From Lycocorax pyrrhopterus obiensis (lineage: Eukaryota > Chordata > Aves > Passeriformes > Paradisaeidae), in assembly GCA_014706295.1 (NCBI GenBank), contig JACSVZ010000011.1:5617163-5681162 (forward strand): a stretch of DNA of 64,000 nucleotides, written 5' to 3'. The translations under genes and the position numbers were made by a program. Every line of letters starts with the position of its first letter. The stretch's first letter is position 1. Shown in pieces: positions 1 through 12,700 of the stretch. Below the pieces are notes generated by a model. The model saw only the letters and a list, made by a program, of their open reading frames with translations. It did no database searches and was not told the origin of the DNA.

Positions 1-2214
1 CACCTCCTCACCTCCAAAATCACAACGTACTTGCTGACAGATAAATACGTATCTATTCTGTAAACACACCTCTAAAGCAATCGTAAAGCCTTTACCATCA
101 GAATAATGCCAGAGTTTTGAAATGCAGAAATTTACAGCAAAGAACGTCATAAAGCACTCGTAGGTAAACAAGGCAAACAATGCTATGAAAGAAGTCAACC
201 CTCACAGCACAGAAAAGAGTAGCTTCTGCTAGCCCCAAATTCCTTTCCTGGTACAAGCAATTCTTTCCTGGTACAAGACCTGGGATTTGCAGTAATCCTG
301 GGAATGTAAGCAGGAGACACCAATCAAACATCTGTGAGGATTTAATACCTACGATAACACTGATGTTAAAACCTTTATCCTCCCATCAGGTGTGGGCAGT
401 CTGTGTTGTAACAGAGGGAAGTGGAAAACCAAACCCACTAAACTCTGCAAAGGATTTTTGTCCTACCACAAATCTATGGGTGATCAAGCAGAAACTCTGT
501 GCAGAGTAGGGACTGTAGCTGAGCCTTGTTAGCTGTGCTGGAATTTCAGGCTAATAAAAATATCCTAAGTTGTAGACATTCACTTATTCCTGTTCTGGTT
601 AGGAAATAACTTTCCAAAGCCTAGATCACACAAGCAGTGTTTGTGCTAAGCTGAAATTCATCCAACATGGAGCCGGATGTAAATTGTTCAAAACTGCCCT
701 GCGAAAAATGATAAATTAGTAAATATATTAAAAAAAATAAAAGTGTAGGATTGAAGAACCTGCCTGATAGTGTGAGTTCAGATATTGTTGAAAAAAATAC
801 AGTAAGATAAATAGAAGCAACAAAAAGTTCTTTACACCTCTGGTCTACTGGACTCTGAATTTTTTTGACTAACATATGAGAAGTTAAGCTTCAGGAGGCA
901 GCCTCTGTGTCCAAAGTTTGACATACAATGTTCCTCAAGCTTTCTAAAACTCTGATACAACTTGAGTTCACTTGTCAGAAGTGCAGAAAGTGGTGGTTTT
1001 CCAAATCTGTGTAATTTCAAGCAATGACTCATAATCAATAAACTATTCCCAGAACTATAGTTAGAAAGGGAATAAAAACAAAGTGAAATCACACAGGAAG
1101 TAAGGAAATAAGTTTAAAAAGAACTTTAGCTGACAGGATATTGGCTACTGATACTCTGTCCACTTATTTTGGTAAATGTGTGGAGTTTGCTTTGGTTTAA
1201 GTAAGTATAAATGATTTTCCAATGGAAGGAAGTTTTGGTTTTGGTTGTTTTTCTCCATTTGAGATTTACCTTTTGGGGTGATTAATTTTTCTGCAACTTC
1301 TTTTGAAAACACAAAATTCTGATTTCATGTTTTGTCAAAAGAATGTTTTCCCAGAGAAGCTGTTCTCTTTCTGTGAGGAAGTGATAGGAAAAAAAAAAAG
1401 TATTTGAAAACATTTATGGAGAAAGTACTTTCTGGAGGGGCTTCTGAGCCTCACTTTGTGAATTTTTGCAAGGTGCTTTGAGATTTAGATACTGCAATAT
1501 AATTGTTTTTTAGAGACTAAGGTTTTTTGCATAACTGGAATCGATTTCTCTGCAAGGCATATGCACAGACTAAGAGGTGGCCATGGTGAGAGTGTGAATG
1601 GGGAGAAACCTGACCAGAGTATGGGATAAATCCTGCTAAAATGCACGTGATACGTGTAGTCTTGCAAATAAAACCAAATCAAATTCAATTCCTGAATGAC
1701 GTCCGTCACACAGGTTAGAATCAGTGGATACCACTTTTCCCAGTTCCTTCTCTGTGGGTGATTTTGGATTTTCTTTGTCATTTTAAAAATCTCAAGGAGA
1801 GTGCTTTGGATGTGATCTCTTTATACCCTCCATATTCCATTTTAAGTATGACCAGGATTAATATAACATATGCAAACTAAATCCAGGCTACTGCATTTAC
1901 CAACACTGAATTTTTATGAAGATAGGGTAGCTCTTTGATAATCCTCCCTGGCTTTTATTTGCTTTCCTTTTTAATATTTCAATGAAAAAAAAATATTTGT
2001 TACCATTTGTTATTTTGCAATTTATTTTTGTAAAAGTCTATTTGTGTTGCTTTTGGCCAGAGAGTTACTGTAACTTGCTCCAAATTGCTGTCCTCCTGGA
2101 GCAATCCATGGAAATGTGTTACTATTGTGTTAGTACCAAACTATTTCGTATCTAGAAGACTGAAATCACTGGGACAAATGCAATATTTTTCTCTGCTCGA
2201 CTCCTGTCTAATGA
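1..2214. other. AT-rich non-coding, nothing recognised
   Basis: Short A runs (for example 1389-1399) and the 20-base duplication near 243. The longest open frame is 98 codons and has no protein-like features. No repeat family is recognised. Confidence 0.7.
243..277 (+). repeat. Tandem duplication, 20-bp period
   Basis: CTTTCCTGGTACAAG occurs at 243-257 and 263-277, giving a 20-base period with a diverged joint. Confidence 0.85.
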
Positions 2215-2385
2215 GCTCTGGTGTTGGGCAATTGGAGATCTTCATTCTAGCCCTCTTTCTTGCTAGTTCCTGTGTGACTGAGTGCATGAATTCTTAATAT
2301 TCCCATTTCCCCATCTGTAAAATGGGAATTTTTATACTTTCCAGCTCTATAAAATTTATAATGCAATTAATAGGATATTGACAGA
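2215..2385 (+). mobile_element. MIR SINE relic
   Basis: The core CCCCATCTGTAAAATGGGAA matches the MIR segment TTTCCTCATCTGTAAAATGGG closely. Upstream, TTGCTAGTTCCTGTGTGACT and GCATGAATTCTTAA align with the MIR blocks ACTAGCTGTGTGACC and GCAAGTTACTTAA. Further upstream CATTCTAGCCCTCTTTCTTG aligns weakly with the CCGGCTCTGCCACTTAC part. The 3' side decays after about 2340. MIR copies are old and sparse in birds, and this one is relatively readable. Confidence 0.75.
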
Positions 2386-5300
2386 GCAGTCTGAGACCTC
2401 AGGTGGTAGGCACTACATGTAAACATTTTGACAGTTTTATTATTTCTTCCAGCTTAAAAATAGAAAGGTTTAGGAATCACATTTGGAAGAGGCTAAGAGA
2501 GTTTTTGTGGCTGTTGCCAATAGAAGTATTTGGACCATCTCTCTTCCCATTTCAAAAAAGTCGCCTTGACATGCAACTATTTAAATGTAGTCCCCTTTCA
2601 CATAATCTCTTTCAGCAAGCTCTTTTTAAAAAATAGAAAAGTAATTATTTCTTTCAGAAAAAAAAATAAAAGTGAAAATAATTTTGTGGGGTTTGGACCA
2701 AACATTGCTGTAATATTGACCTATTATAGTTCAGTACCCTGCCTTACATTTGTTGGGAATAACAGTGGCTAACCCAAAGGATCAGAACTAAGAACAATGT
2801 TTCTCACTAGTCTTTTCAGCTGACCTTTTGCTTAGCTGTGAGCTAAGGTCATTTTCACTCTTGGCTGGGCTTCCTTGACAGCTAAGATGGCTTCTTTATG
2901 AAGATACTGAGATAAACTGGGGCCGTGCATTCATTCACATTGCTGAAACCACTTCATCAAATACTGCTTCTATATAAAATACTCCCGATCTAATCAAGAA
3001 AACATCAAAATCCTGCAAAGTGCCCTCGTTAATCCTGTCACTTACCACCTAGACCATTTTTCAAGATGATTTAATTAGCAAAGTAAAAGAACGTGCTATT
3101 CTTTCAGCATTATTCACACAAGTTAAAATGTATGCTTTGCTTTAAGATATAAATAACTTGCATAAACTAGTAGAAAATACATGCAAATGTAGCACTGACA
3201 TTTAAAAGCAAAGACATATCCTACAGTCAGACGTGTTCTGATTTTCTGCCAATATCACCAGAGCCCCAAAGCCACAGTAAGAGGTCTACCTTTGCTAATT
3301 TTCAACCAGAGTTGGAGTGAAAAAGAACTGCCAGTGGAAAGAACCACAAAGAGCAAAAATGTAGTTAGGTCTTTATTTTTACCAGAACCAAAATGGCTTT
3401 CCAATACCAAGAACTCTAAATGTTCCAGAGAAGAGGAAAAAGCTAGAGGAGATAAATACGTGCCAAAAATAAGGAGAAGTGCAGGTGTTGTGTGCTCTAT
3501 GCATATATGCTAACCCATAAAAATTGGCTTAGCAAAGGCAAACCAAAAATAGCAGCAAGAACCCATGATGCTACTCTAGATTAACCCTAGAAGCAATTCC
3601 CCCTATTCAATAAAGTGTAGACTTACTGGAGGTAATTGTCAGCATATTCTTTATTACTACTTCATAGTTATAATATCAGAGTGCTCCTAAGGTATAATTA
3701 AAGATTTACCTAGATTTATGAGACTTTATCATCACCAACAGGGTTAAATAATGCCAGGGAGACCCATTGTGTGAGGGTTTTGCTCAGCAGTTTCCACAGC
3801 AGTGAGAGTATTGTGGAATTACTTCAGTGCTTTAGAAAAGCTTGACTGCTTGGCACTAATGTAAGGGGCATTATTAGAGAGGGGACGGTATCTGCGAGTT
3901 AGGCCAAGTGTTCACCTTTCCTTTTCTGGAAAGGAGAAAAGTGGGGAGAAAAAAAGGGAATGAGAAGCCAACAGAAGGGGATGGTTGTACTCTGAAGAGT
4001 GGAAATTAAGTAGGAAGTAACAGTTATCATTTATAACGATGACAATAATGATATGCTGGAAAGTTGTCAGTGTCCACACAGCCCTCTCCATTTCCTTAAT
4101 ACTGATATCCTTGGTGATGGATCAGTGCTCTCCCACCTGAATTCTACACAGCCCACACTTTTAAATGTTAACTAAACAGTGCTGAATGTTGTAGGCTTCC
4201 AGATGTTACCATATTTATTACATAACTGTTCACTGAATGTATTTAGCAAGAGTAGATGATAGGATGAGCCTGGAAATCCTGGAAGGGATAGAAACAATCT
4301 GTGGTGGTATTTTAAGACATTACAGGACCTTACCTTCCAGTTTACTATGTACAGGATCAAACTGCAAAGCCAAACCTGACTTTGATTAGTACTTTGTTCT
4401 TCAAGGAGTATCTCAGGCTGAGTGATCAGAAATCACTGTTAAGGGTTCACAGTTTGACTTTCTCTCAGCTGCATTTAAGCATACTAAAAAGTGATAAGAC
4501 ATTAGAATAGAAACATGGTTCCTATATTAATGGCAAATTCCTTGATGATGAATTGTATCTGGATTTGCCCATGGTTCCATAGATAGATCTTGTTAGAAAT
4601 TGCTCACTTCTCCCATATTCACACTCTGTGCTGCCGTGGGAGTTTATAGAGGGCAAAGGATGAAATTTGTAGCTGAGTTAAATATAATACTCAGTTCTGC
4701 ACCTGGTCTGGAAACACTAATTGGTTATCTTGCCCTCTAATATTAGTCTTTTGCAGTGTGAATCTTTGATCCTTTGGGCAAACATTTCAGTTTCTGTTTG
4801 CTAAGGAAAGGTTTCATTCTGTGCACACAGTACATGGGTGCCTACTTCTTATCACACTCCCTGTGACAGTGTAGAAAAGCTAATATTCGTGGCACATAAA
4901 TTGCTTCTCTTGCTGCAACTTTCACATCCTGTTCCTTCCTTCTTTGCAAATTCAGAGTTGAAGCTGTAATAGAAATTTCAGTCATGTGAAAAGGATCCAA
5001 GGTAGAAAAAGAATATCTTCTGTGGGATGGATTGCCATTTTGGAAAAATGAGATAAGGGAAGTCAGAAGAAAATAGCAAACAATAAGATCGTTATTTTGT
5101 GCTGCTTTCCTGGAAACAACTTACCTTTAAAGAAGAATCTGTAGGACTCTGAGCACATAGCAGGGTCCTGTAAGACCATTGCATGTAAACACTCAACTTT
5201 TAGAAAATGCTGGAATTTTAAGCTACTCATTCAAACTGTACTTTGTTGGTGTTGCCTGGCACATATGTGATTTTTTTTTTTAGCTCCCTGATCATGTAAT

Positions 5301-8300
5301 ACTTTTTTTTTTTCCCTATGGGATTTTGCCCCACCCCCCTTCTCCTGAACTACAGCATGAACTGTTTTCTGGACATAAACTAAGGCACAATATCAGGTAG
5401 TTATCTACAAAGCAGTTATCCTTGCCTTTGTAGCTCTAACATTTGAAAGCTAACAATATCACTTGTGACTGCGAGAAGAGAAAAGACATGGCTAAAACAT
5501 GAGAATAAATAACATGCAAGAAAACTCAATCACAAATCCTTCTGCTCAGCATGGAATGCACAGGGCCTGAATAGCAGAATTCCTAAGCCCTTACAGTGGG
5601 GGATCATTGATCAGGCAGTAATTACATATGCAGATCTGGAAGCTGGAGCATGTGGCCAGGAGACAAGAGACTTTAACTTATGCCCCAGACTTAACTCAGG
5701 GACTTTGCTGCCTGGCAAAATGGGAAAAATAGTGTTGTCCATCTCCCTGTGGAGAAACACCATTAGTAATTTTGAGGCACGCGTGTACTCCGGCAATAGA
5801 TGTCAAAGCAATTCAGCACTCCTTGAGGCAAATGCATCAGAAGCAGAAACTGAAACGGAGATCTTAAAAGGTATTCTTGGAATAGCTGCCTCTTTCCCTG
5901 AGTTGTGGTGCCCCCCATATACTGCATGATGCGGGGCTTGTGTGGAGAAAAGTAATAATATAATTAAAAACAGTTTATGTTATACTTAAAAAGAAAACAG
6001 ATTTGAAGTCATATGGATCACCTAATTTTAGTATTTCCTATTTTGTAAGTGCTTAACTTTTATAAAATAAATCACAGTCTCTCAATAGTCTTCGTGTAAT
6101 TTCCTGGGATTTTTTTGTTGTTGTTGTTTGAGAAGGAGGGAATGAAAAAATTCTATTCTGTGCAGCCTTAACAGCTCCCATCAGGCATGTGATGTGACTC
6201 TGATTTCTCAGGACAGATTTAAACTATTTGAATGACATGACTTTTTAAGTTACTGGCAGCAGGAAAAGGTTCTTGTCTTGGAAAGGGTGGGCTGTGGCAG
6301 CTCTGCACTGAGCCAGGGAACCCAGGCCAGATTGTGTATGCAAGCTCATGCTCTCTTGGCTGCGTGTGCACCCCATGCTGGAGGAAAATCCTCTGCTGGT
6401 AGGGACACAGAGGTGGAGGATGTGTGAGAAAGTCCTATTAAATACAGGCTTTGTTCCCCTGCAGGACATGTGTGTACTACTGCTCTGTTGGCTGTGGGGT
6501 GACTTGGCCTTTTAAAATGTTCATTCTCCAGAAATATTGGGAATTCTGTGAAAACCTGGCAGATAGTCGAGAGCAGGAAGGAAACTATATGTAGGAGGGA
6601 GAGAGTTAAGTGTGAGCTGCAACCAGTTCTTTCCCCCTGCGCTAAAGAAGTAGTGGAAGAACTTTCTTAGCTCCAGCAATTTCTTAATGTCATACTTTGA
6701 AAAATGAATGAAAGAAGAGGTTTGCAAGAATGTCTCTAAAGTCGAGGCAAAAAAGTCTTTTAAAATAGAAGGTGGAAACTGAAGGGGAGTTCCTATCTGC
6801 TTTTGATAGAAAAATTCACAGCTGTGTTTTAGGAAGTCTGCATTTTTAGAGCTAAAACTCTAACCAGTAAGTTCTCTTATTTCTGTTGTCATGTGGATTT
6901 TTTTTCAAGATTTTCTAAGTGTTCTAAGATGATTGTTAAATCCTTAAGGTGTTCATTTTTATACAATACCAATTTTGACCTGTATTACTAAGGAAGTAGA
7001 AGGCAGAAAGGCTTAGACTCTTAAATATGTCCTGGTCCATAATTTGCACTGATTTAATAGATGGTAAGTTTTCGATAGAGGTTATAAACCTGCATACTTT
7101 GACAGACTTTCTGCATGCTGTGGCTCCTGCACTGTAAAACCCTGGTTGCAAGGTGCTATTTAGTATGGCCAGTGATGGGGAATCCTTTTAGAGGAAAATC
7201 TGTGAGAATAAGGCCTGAGAAGCTTGTTTCATCTATTTTTTTTTCTTCTTGTTTGTTTGTTAATAGAATTGTATTGGGTAACTTGAAGCCTTTGGGCTTG
7301 CAACAGTCCCTGGCTTTGTTCCTTGTGCTCTGTGTTGTCATATTTCTCTTTTCATGTTAGTATGGGTTACCATTAGGAGATGTGCTAGTACGGCCTGCAA
7401 AATGCTTTGAGAAAGTCTGTTCTGTGCTCAGCAAATAAATGTTTCATCAGCCCTGATATAGTCACTTGAAATCCATGCGAGAAGTACCTTTTAACACTTA
7501 CAGGTATTCTCTCAACAATAAAATGCCCTAAAAATGAAGTATACATCAAAACTTAAGCCATGTCATTTGCCTGAGCAAACAGGACTCAACAAGGACAGCT
7601 CTTCAGAAGGGAACAATGGCTTCTACCAAGTAATACATTTGTATATTAAGACTTTTCTATTGTAGTATAATCAAGCTAAACTAAAACTGGCCATCTTTTA
7701 GTCTAGTTTCCTATGGGAACAAGACATGTCCAGTCACACAGCCTGTTTGGCTCTGTGAGTCCTTCCCATGCTTAAATACCCATGATACTGGGGTTCTGAA
7801 ACCAGCAGATGGATACTGGCTTTAGGGTATTCATTTCCTATGAGCTCCAGGTAATCAGATAGGTAGAGTCTAATAGTCCTCAGTGGAGAGAAAAATTTTA
7901 GATGGTATTCATAATTTATTGTACAGCAGAGCATTTACACTGTGGGAAGCCCTTCTGAATAGCCTTGGATGGGCCTTGTGTCTCCATAGATTTCATAGTT
8001 AAGACTCCAAGACAAAAATCTACTGGAGACAGTGTTCTGAAGATATTTGTTCACTTTGAATTGCGAAATGATGATTTTCCATGACCCGTCCAGTGAATGT
8101 TACTGGACATATAGTTGAGACTGCACATTTCTCTCTGTGTGTATGTGTTTCATAATGTTGTGATGTTTTTGTCTCTCTGATGTCTAAATCAGCATTTTCC
8201 CAAGTTGAAAAGGGTTGGGTTTTTTTCCAGGAGTTACCTGCTGCAGCAGTGTTTCCAGGAAGGGATCCTAAGAAAGATGTTTTTGAAGCAGAGTACTGAA

Positions 8301-9033
8301 TTGCTATCAAAGTGGCTTTCCAACCACCTGCTAACTGTTAGAAACTGTCTCCCAGGGTTCCTGGATTCAGAGATGCCATATGCTTCCCTGTGGTCCATTT
8401 GTACCACCAATGGGAATTCAGGTTTGAAGAGAAATCTTTCCTCTGACAGCTCGTGACTGAGAGTGGCAGATGGGAAAGGGCAGGTGAAGACAGTTTAGGT
8501 CCTTCAAAAATAACCTTTGTAATGAGGATGTGGTGGAGGAGGTAGAAGTGGCCACCAGAACCTGGAATGCAAAGATGAGGGTGAGATGAGATCAGCAAGG
8601 AGATTTAAGGAGATCGTGACCTGGACAGAGCTGGGGCAGAGGAAACAATTTTAGCAACTGTATATAGAAATGTTTGTAATAATTAAAGCTCTGCTATCAC
8701 CCACAGTAGGAACAGTAAAACATGAGGGCTTGGGCAAGCAAGACTAGCCTACTGCTGAAATACTTCATGCCTTAAATGCTGATAAGTGTTTTTAATTCTG
8801 TTCTAGCCAGGTTAGTTATAAGCTCAGTGATATCCAGCTGTATAGGAACACGTGGCCAGTCCTGTCATCTCTCACCTTAATGAGCACTGAAAGCCAATAA
8901 CTAGAAATTCTACCCAGTGCTCAGCATAGCAGTTCATTATATAAGTTCTACATATAGTTAAATTAGTAGCTTAGTTGACAAGAAGGTGACATAGCTCAAC
9001 TTATTTTTTAAATTGCTTAGCTTTATCACTCTA
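2386..9033. other. AT-rich non-coding sequence
   Basis: No gene or repeat body recognised. Small items: POU octamer ATGCAAAT at 3181-3188, everted TGACCT/AGGTCA half-sites within 2821-2853, TCATGTGA at 4982-4989, T runs near 5271 and 5301, and a mildly GC-richer patch at 6250-6480. Confidence 0.6.
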
Positions 9034-9050
9034 TTGAACAGATTGTTCAA
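9034..9050. promoter_or_regulatory. Steroid-receptor-type palindrome (GRE/ARE/PRE-like)
   Basis: TTGAACA-GAT-TGTTCAA is a perfect 7-base inverted repeat with a 3-base spacer. Its inner part fits the GAACAnnnTGTTC element bound by glucocorticoid, androgen, progesterone and mineralocorticoid receptor dimers. The outer bases are T and A where the usual consensus prefers a purine and a pyrimidine. Chance expectation for the inner ten fixed bases in this window is well below one. Function is inferred. Confidence 0.35.
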
Positions 9051-9652
9051 GTATTTATAGAATACTGTGCTACAGCCAATGTGATCTGCAATTAAGGCAA
9101 AAATGGTCAAGTAAAATGACATGATCAAGCAGTTTAAAATGAATTGACCTCTGATTGCCATCAAACAACCAGAGGTTGAGGCTTGAACCACAAAATTGCT
9201 GTCTTTAATTCTTTAAGGAAATCGGGTGCTGGAACTGAAATATGTTTTGACTGAAACTTTAGGAGGAAAAAAATAAAAGGTGATGTTATCAGACCAGGAA
9301 CTTTGTTACTTTCCATTGTGGTTTAACATGTTGCTGAGTTTCAGTAAGATGACCTTTTGGAAAAAGCTGTGAACCTGACAGAAATTACAGTTGTTGAAGT
9401 ACTAAGCCACAGACCTTGCCACCTCGAAGGGGTCATGTTCCCGAAATGTAGAGAATTTAAATTTTGGTTTAAAAGGAGAAGGTATTTAATGGAAAATTAA
9501 TGGAAGTTCATGGAAAACAGTCCAATTGAATGGTCTAAGACTTTGCCTCTAGGACTTTTGGTCTTCCAAGACTTTCATTTCAGCCCTGAAGGAATGCGGA
9601 AGTTGTATCTTCTTCTGTCCAGAACTGACTCAGAGAACATGATTCCAGAAAA

Positions 9653-9700
9653 AAGCAAACAAACAAAAGTAACCAAACAAAACCCAAACAAATTTCTTTA
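9653..9700 (+). repeat. (CAAA)n-like A/C-rich tract
   Basis: CAAACAAACAAAAGTAACC and CAAACAAAACCCAAACAAAT form a degenerate CAAA repeat. Confidence 0.8.
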
Positions 9701-12700
9701 GCAGAACGATTTTTGCATATTTTCATTTTATGTGGAGCTAGCCAATCTCTTGCTTTTGGAACCACAGGTGGAAAGAGAAGTATAAAATAAATGACTAGTA
9801 AGGAATGCAGCTCAGATTCGGCAACCCTCTTCAAAAATACATACGTTTAGAGCTATGACCAAAACTTCTAAAGTGGCTGTTTTTTCTTACCTTGCAGGAA
9901 ACTTTTTTAAATCCACAGTGTGAAGTTTGTTTTCTTTTTTTTTTCTCAACTTCCCTGCACAAATATCCTTTATTTGGAAATGGAATTCTTCATTAACAGT
10001 TATTTAATTGACTCTGGTAAGAAATTGTGTTGAGGAGAGTCTTGGCCGTCATCATCTTTGGTGAACTGTGGGTTATAAGAAGGAGAGCTGGAAAAGTGAT
10101 ACAGAGGTAGAGGGGAAAAAAAAGATAGGTATTAAACAATGCATGTTCAGAGGAACCTTTGAACAGCACAAGGAGAAAAACCTTCCCAGAGAGAACCTCA
10201 ACCAAGAAGTGACTTGGCTTCCATTGATAGCACTTGGGCTAGAGAGCTCCTGGCTGGGGAGGTTTTGTATCACAGGAATCAGCTGGGCATTGTGGTTGGA
10301 ATGCTCCCACCCTCTTCTAGATCAACTCTCACAACTCAGTTACGTCTATATTCTGCTCCCAGTTGTGCTGATGGTGAAAATTCCTATGATTTAGAAAACA
10401 GCTTTATATGTTTCTGTTGCTAAGCTGGTCAAATGTCCCCTCAGTTTGAAAAACACCTGGGCATTATTATCCGACACTTGATTTAAAGAATTAGCAATAC
10501 AACATGTTTCAGTTTGAAAGAAAGTTCAACTGTTTCAAGAAAGCTTTATTCCATAAGCTGCATTGTTTTAATTCACTTGGAGGTTCCTCAGGCTTTTTGT
10601 ATTCTCTAGTCTATTTTTAAAAGTTCTTCAAAAAGAGGTCCAGTACTGCTAGCACTTCCCTCTAGCACAGCAGACTATATCTTGTTTCCCAGTAACTGCA
10701 GATTCTGATGCTGCCAGGAAATATTTCCAGCAGATTTTGTAATAGAGAGTGTCCACTGGAGATGGGAAACAAAGATACAGGAATATCTGACATCAGTCTT
10801 GGCCAGAGCATCCAGTTCTGTTTTTAACTGGCTGCTCCTGGATAGGGCAAAAATTCATCAGCACAAGATTGAATGCTACAGAGCAGGATTTGGACAGTGT
10901 GTGGTTCTTGCTACCATACTCCAAATGCATCCTTAGCTCACATCCCCATGCTTGTCTCAATGCCTTGGCTTGCTCTTCTTTCCAGTGGTATTTTGGTGTG
11001 GAAGGCAAGGAAGAAGAGGTGTTACACACATTCTTCTACTTCTCACAGCAGAATAACTGATTTTATCATTGGGTGCCTTGGTTTGCTGCTGAAGCTGATA
11101 GCACTGCATGAATCCCTGCAGTTCTCCTCACTGATTACCCCTGCTGGCATCCAGGAGCCTTTGAAAGGTTTTTGTGTTGCTTTTTGACAGGGGGAATTTG
11201 TGAGACGGAGAACTTTTTGCTGCCAGGGGGTGGCAGGGCAAATTTAGCTTAGCAGCTCACCTTAATTGAGTCTGCTGGTGCTTGCCGTGCACTAAAACTT
11301 CAAATTTGATCTGGTCAGCATGGCTGCATAGGTGGTTTGAAGTTGGATTTATCCTGCCATGGGAACTGTCTCCACCAATGAAAGGAACAGTCTGTGAGCC
11401 TAGTGGTCTGTGACAGCCTGGAACTCCAAATTGAAATGGGTGTGCTGGCAAGGGACGAGCAGCTGATCCTCACAGCAGTTAATTCTACTTCTGCTGCTCC
11501 CCTCTTTCTCCACTCAGTGATACTCAAGCCTGCATTGGGAGTAGAAAGCAAGATAGGTCTTCTGCACTGCCCACTCCCTCCCACTTATTTTTTTTGGCCA
11601 CTCGCCCCCTTTTTTATTTTTGTGGCCAGTCAAGTTTGCAAAGCCAGCCATCCTGACTCGCTGTACAAGCAAGATAAAAATTTTAAAAGGGGAAGTTCAA
11701 TGCTGCAATGTGATTTAACTGTACCTGTCTAAACCTCCTAAGCTTGATGTGCCAGTATCAGAATGTGACATGTCCTCATCAGAATGATGTGTGGAGCCTG
11801 GGGCACTTCACGAGTGCTGTTTAACCACACTTAGAACATTTACTCTTAAAATGCTCTTTTAATTTTTAGGTTTTGATACCCCTGATCTAGTTCAAGGCCC
11901 GTGTGTAGCTGTTTGCTAAATAGGTAATTGTGAAGAATCCAGCCAGAGAAACAGTGGGATTGGTGTATGGGTGTTTTAAACGAGATAGGAATCAAGAAAG
12001 GTGGACTTTGCATGTGTTCACCCGTGCTCTGGATGCTCAGGGCTGGTGGGCGGGTGTTAGCTTGCTTGTCAGTCCCATCTTGGAAGGCCTGGAAATCTCA
12101 GCCTCACCACCAATCACTGTCTTTTTTTACCTTTTTACCACTTCTTTTCAAGCAGGGGGCCCCCCTTTCCCCCCATTTTTCCTTGTTTTCATCTGTGTGA
12201 CAGAAATCCTAAGCAGTCAAACCCCTCCAAAGGTACAGGGCATTATGTGCCAGGCACCCTTGCCTGGGGATGGCCCTCTCCTTAGATGTCCAGTCTTTCT
12301 GGGAATGGTGTCACACAGGAACTGCAGAAATGAGTTCTGTCATCAGGAGATTGTCGTAGCCAAATTTTATTGCCTAAAGACAAGATGTTTCATTTCTGAG
12401 ACAATTTGTCTTTGCTTAACCCTAAACATTTTTTAAGACCTTTCCACAAGATTTGATGGCCAGTATCATGCTAAAGAGGGGATTTTTTCATTTGCTACTC
12501 TTCTCCCCTAAGGTCTCCTTCATTAACTTCAGCTGCCGCAGCAGAGGGTGGGAGAAATGCTTTTGTGTTTGGGCTAGAAAATGATAATTTTTCAAGACTG
12601 TTTTAAAACATCAGATGGGAACAGAAGTTCACAAAAGTATTTCTGCTTTTTTCTTTTTTTTTTTTTAACAAACTGTTTCATAGCATATGTACCACTTAAT

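Noticed and set aside
4976..4992. 15-mer TTCAGTCATGTGAAA shared with 16988-17002
   Set aside because: One or two shared 15-mers are expected by chance in 64 kb, so no duplication is claimed. Only the TCATGTGA sites are listed.
6040..6110. Possible third copy of the 155-bp element in reverse orientation
   Set aside because: Only the words TTTTATAAAATAAATCA and GTCTC.CAATAGTC are similar. The match is too short and AT-rich to separate from chance.
11930..12436. 168-codon plus-strand open frame
   Set aside because: It has no recognisable family, crosses C and G homopolymers and lacks any splice or start context. It is taken as a chance frame in a GC-richer patch.
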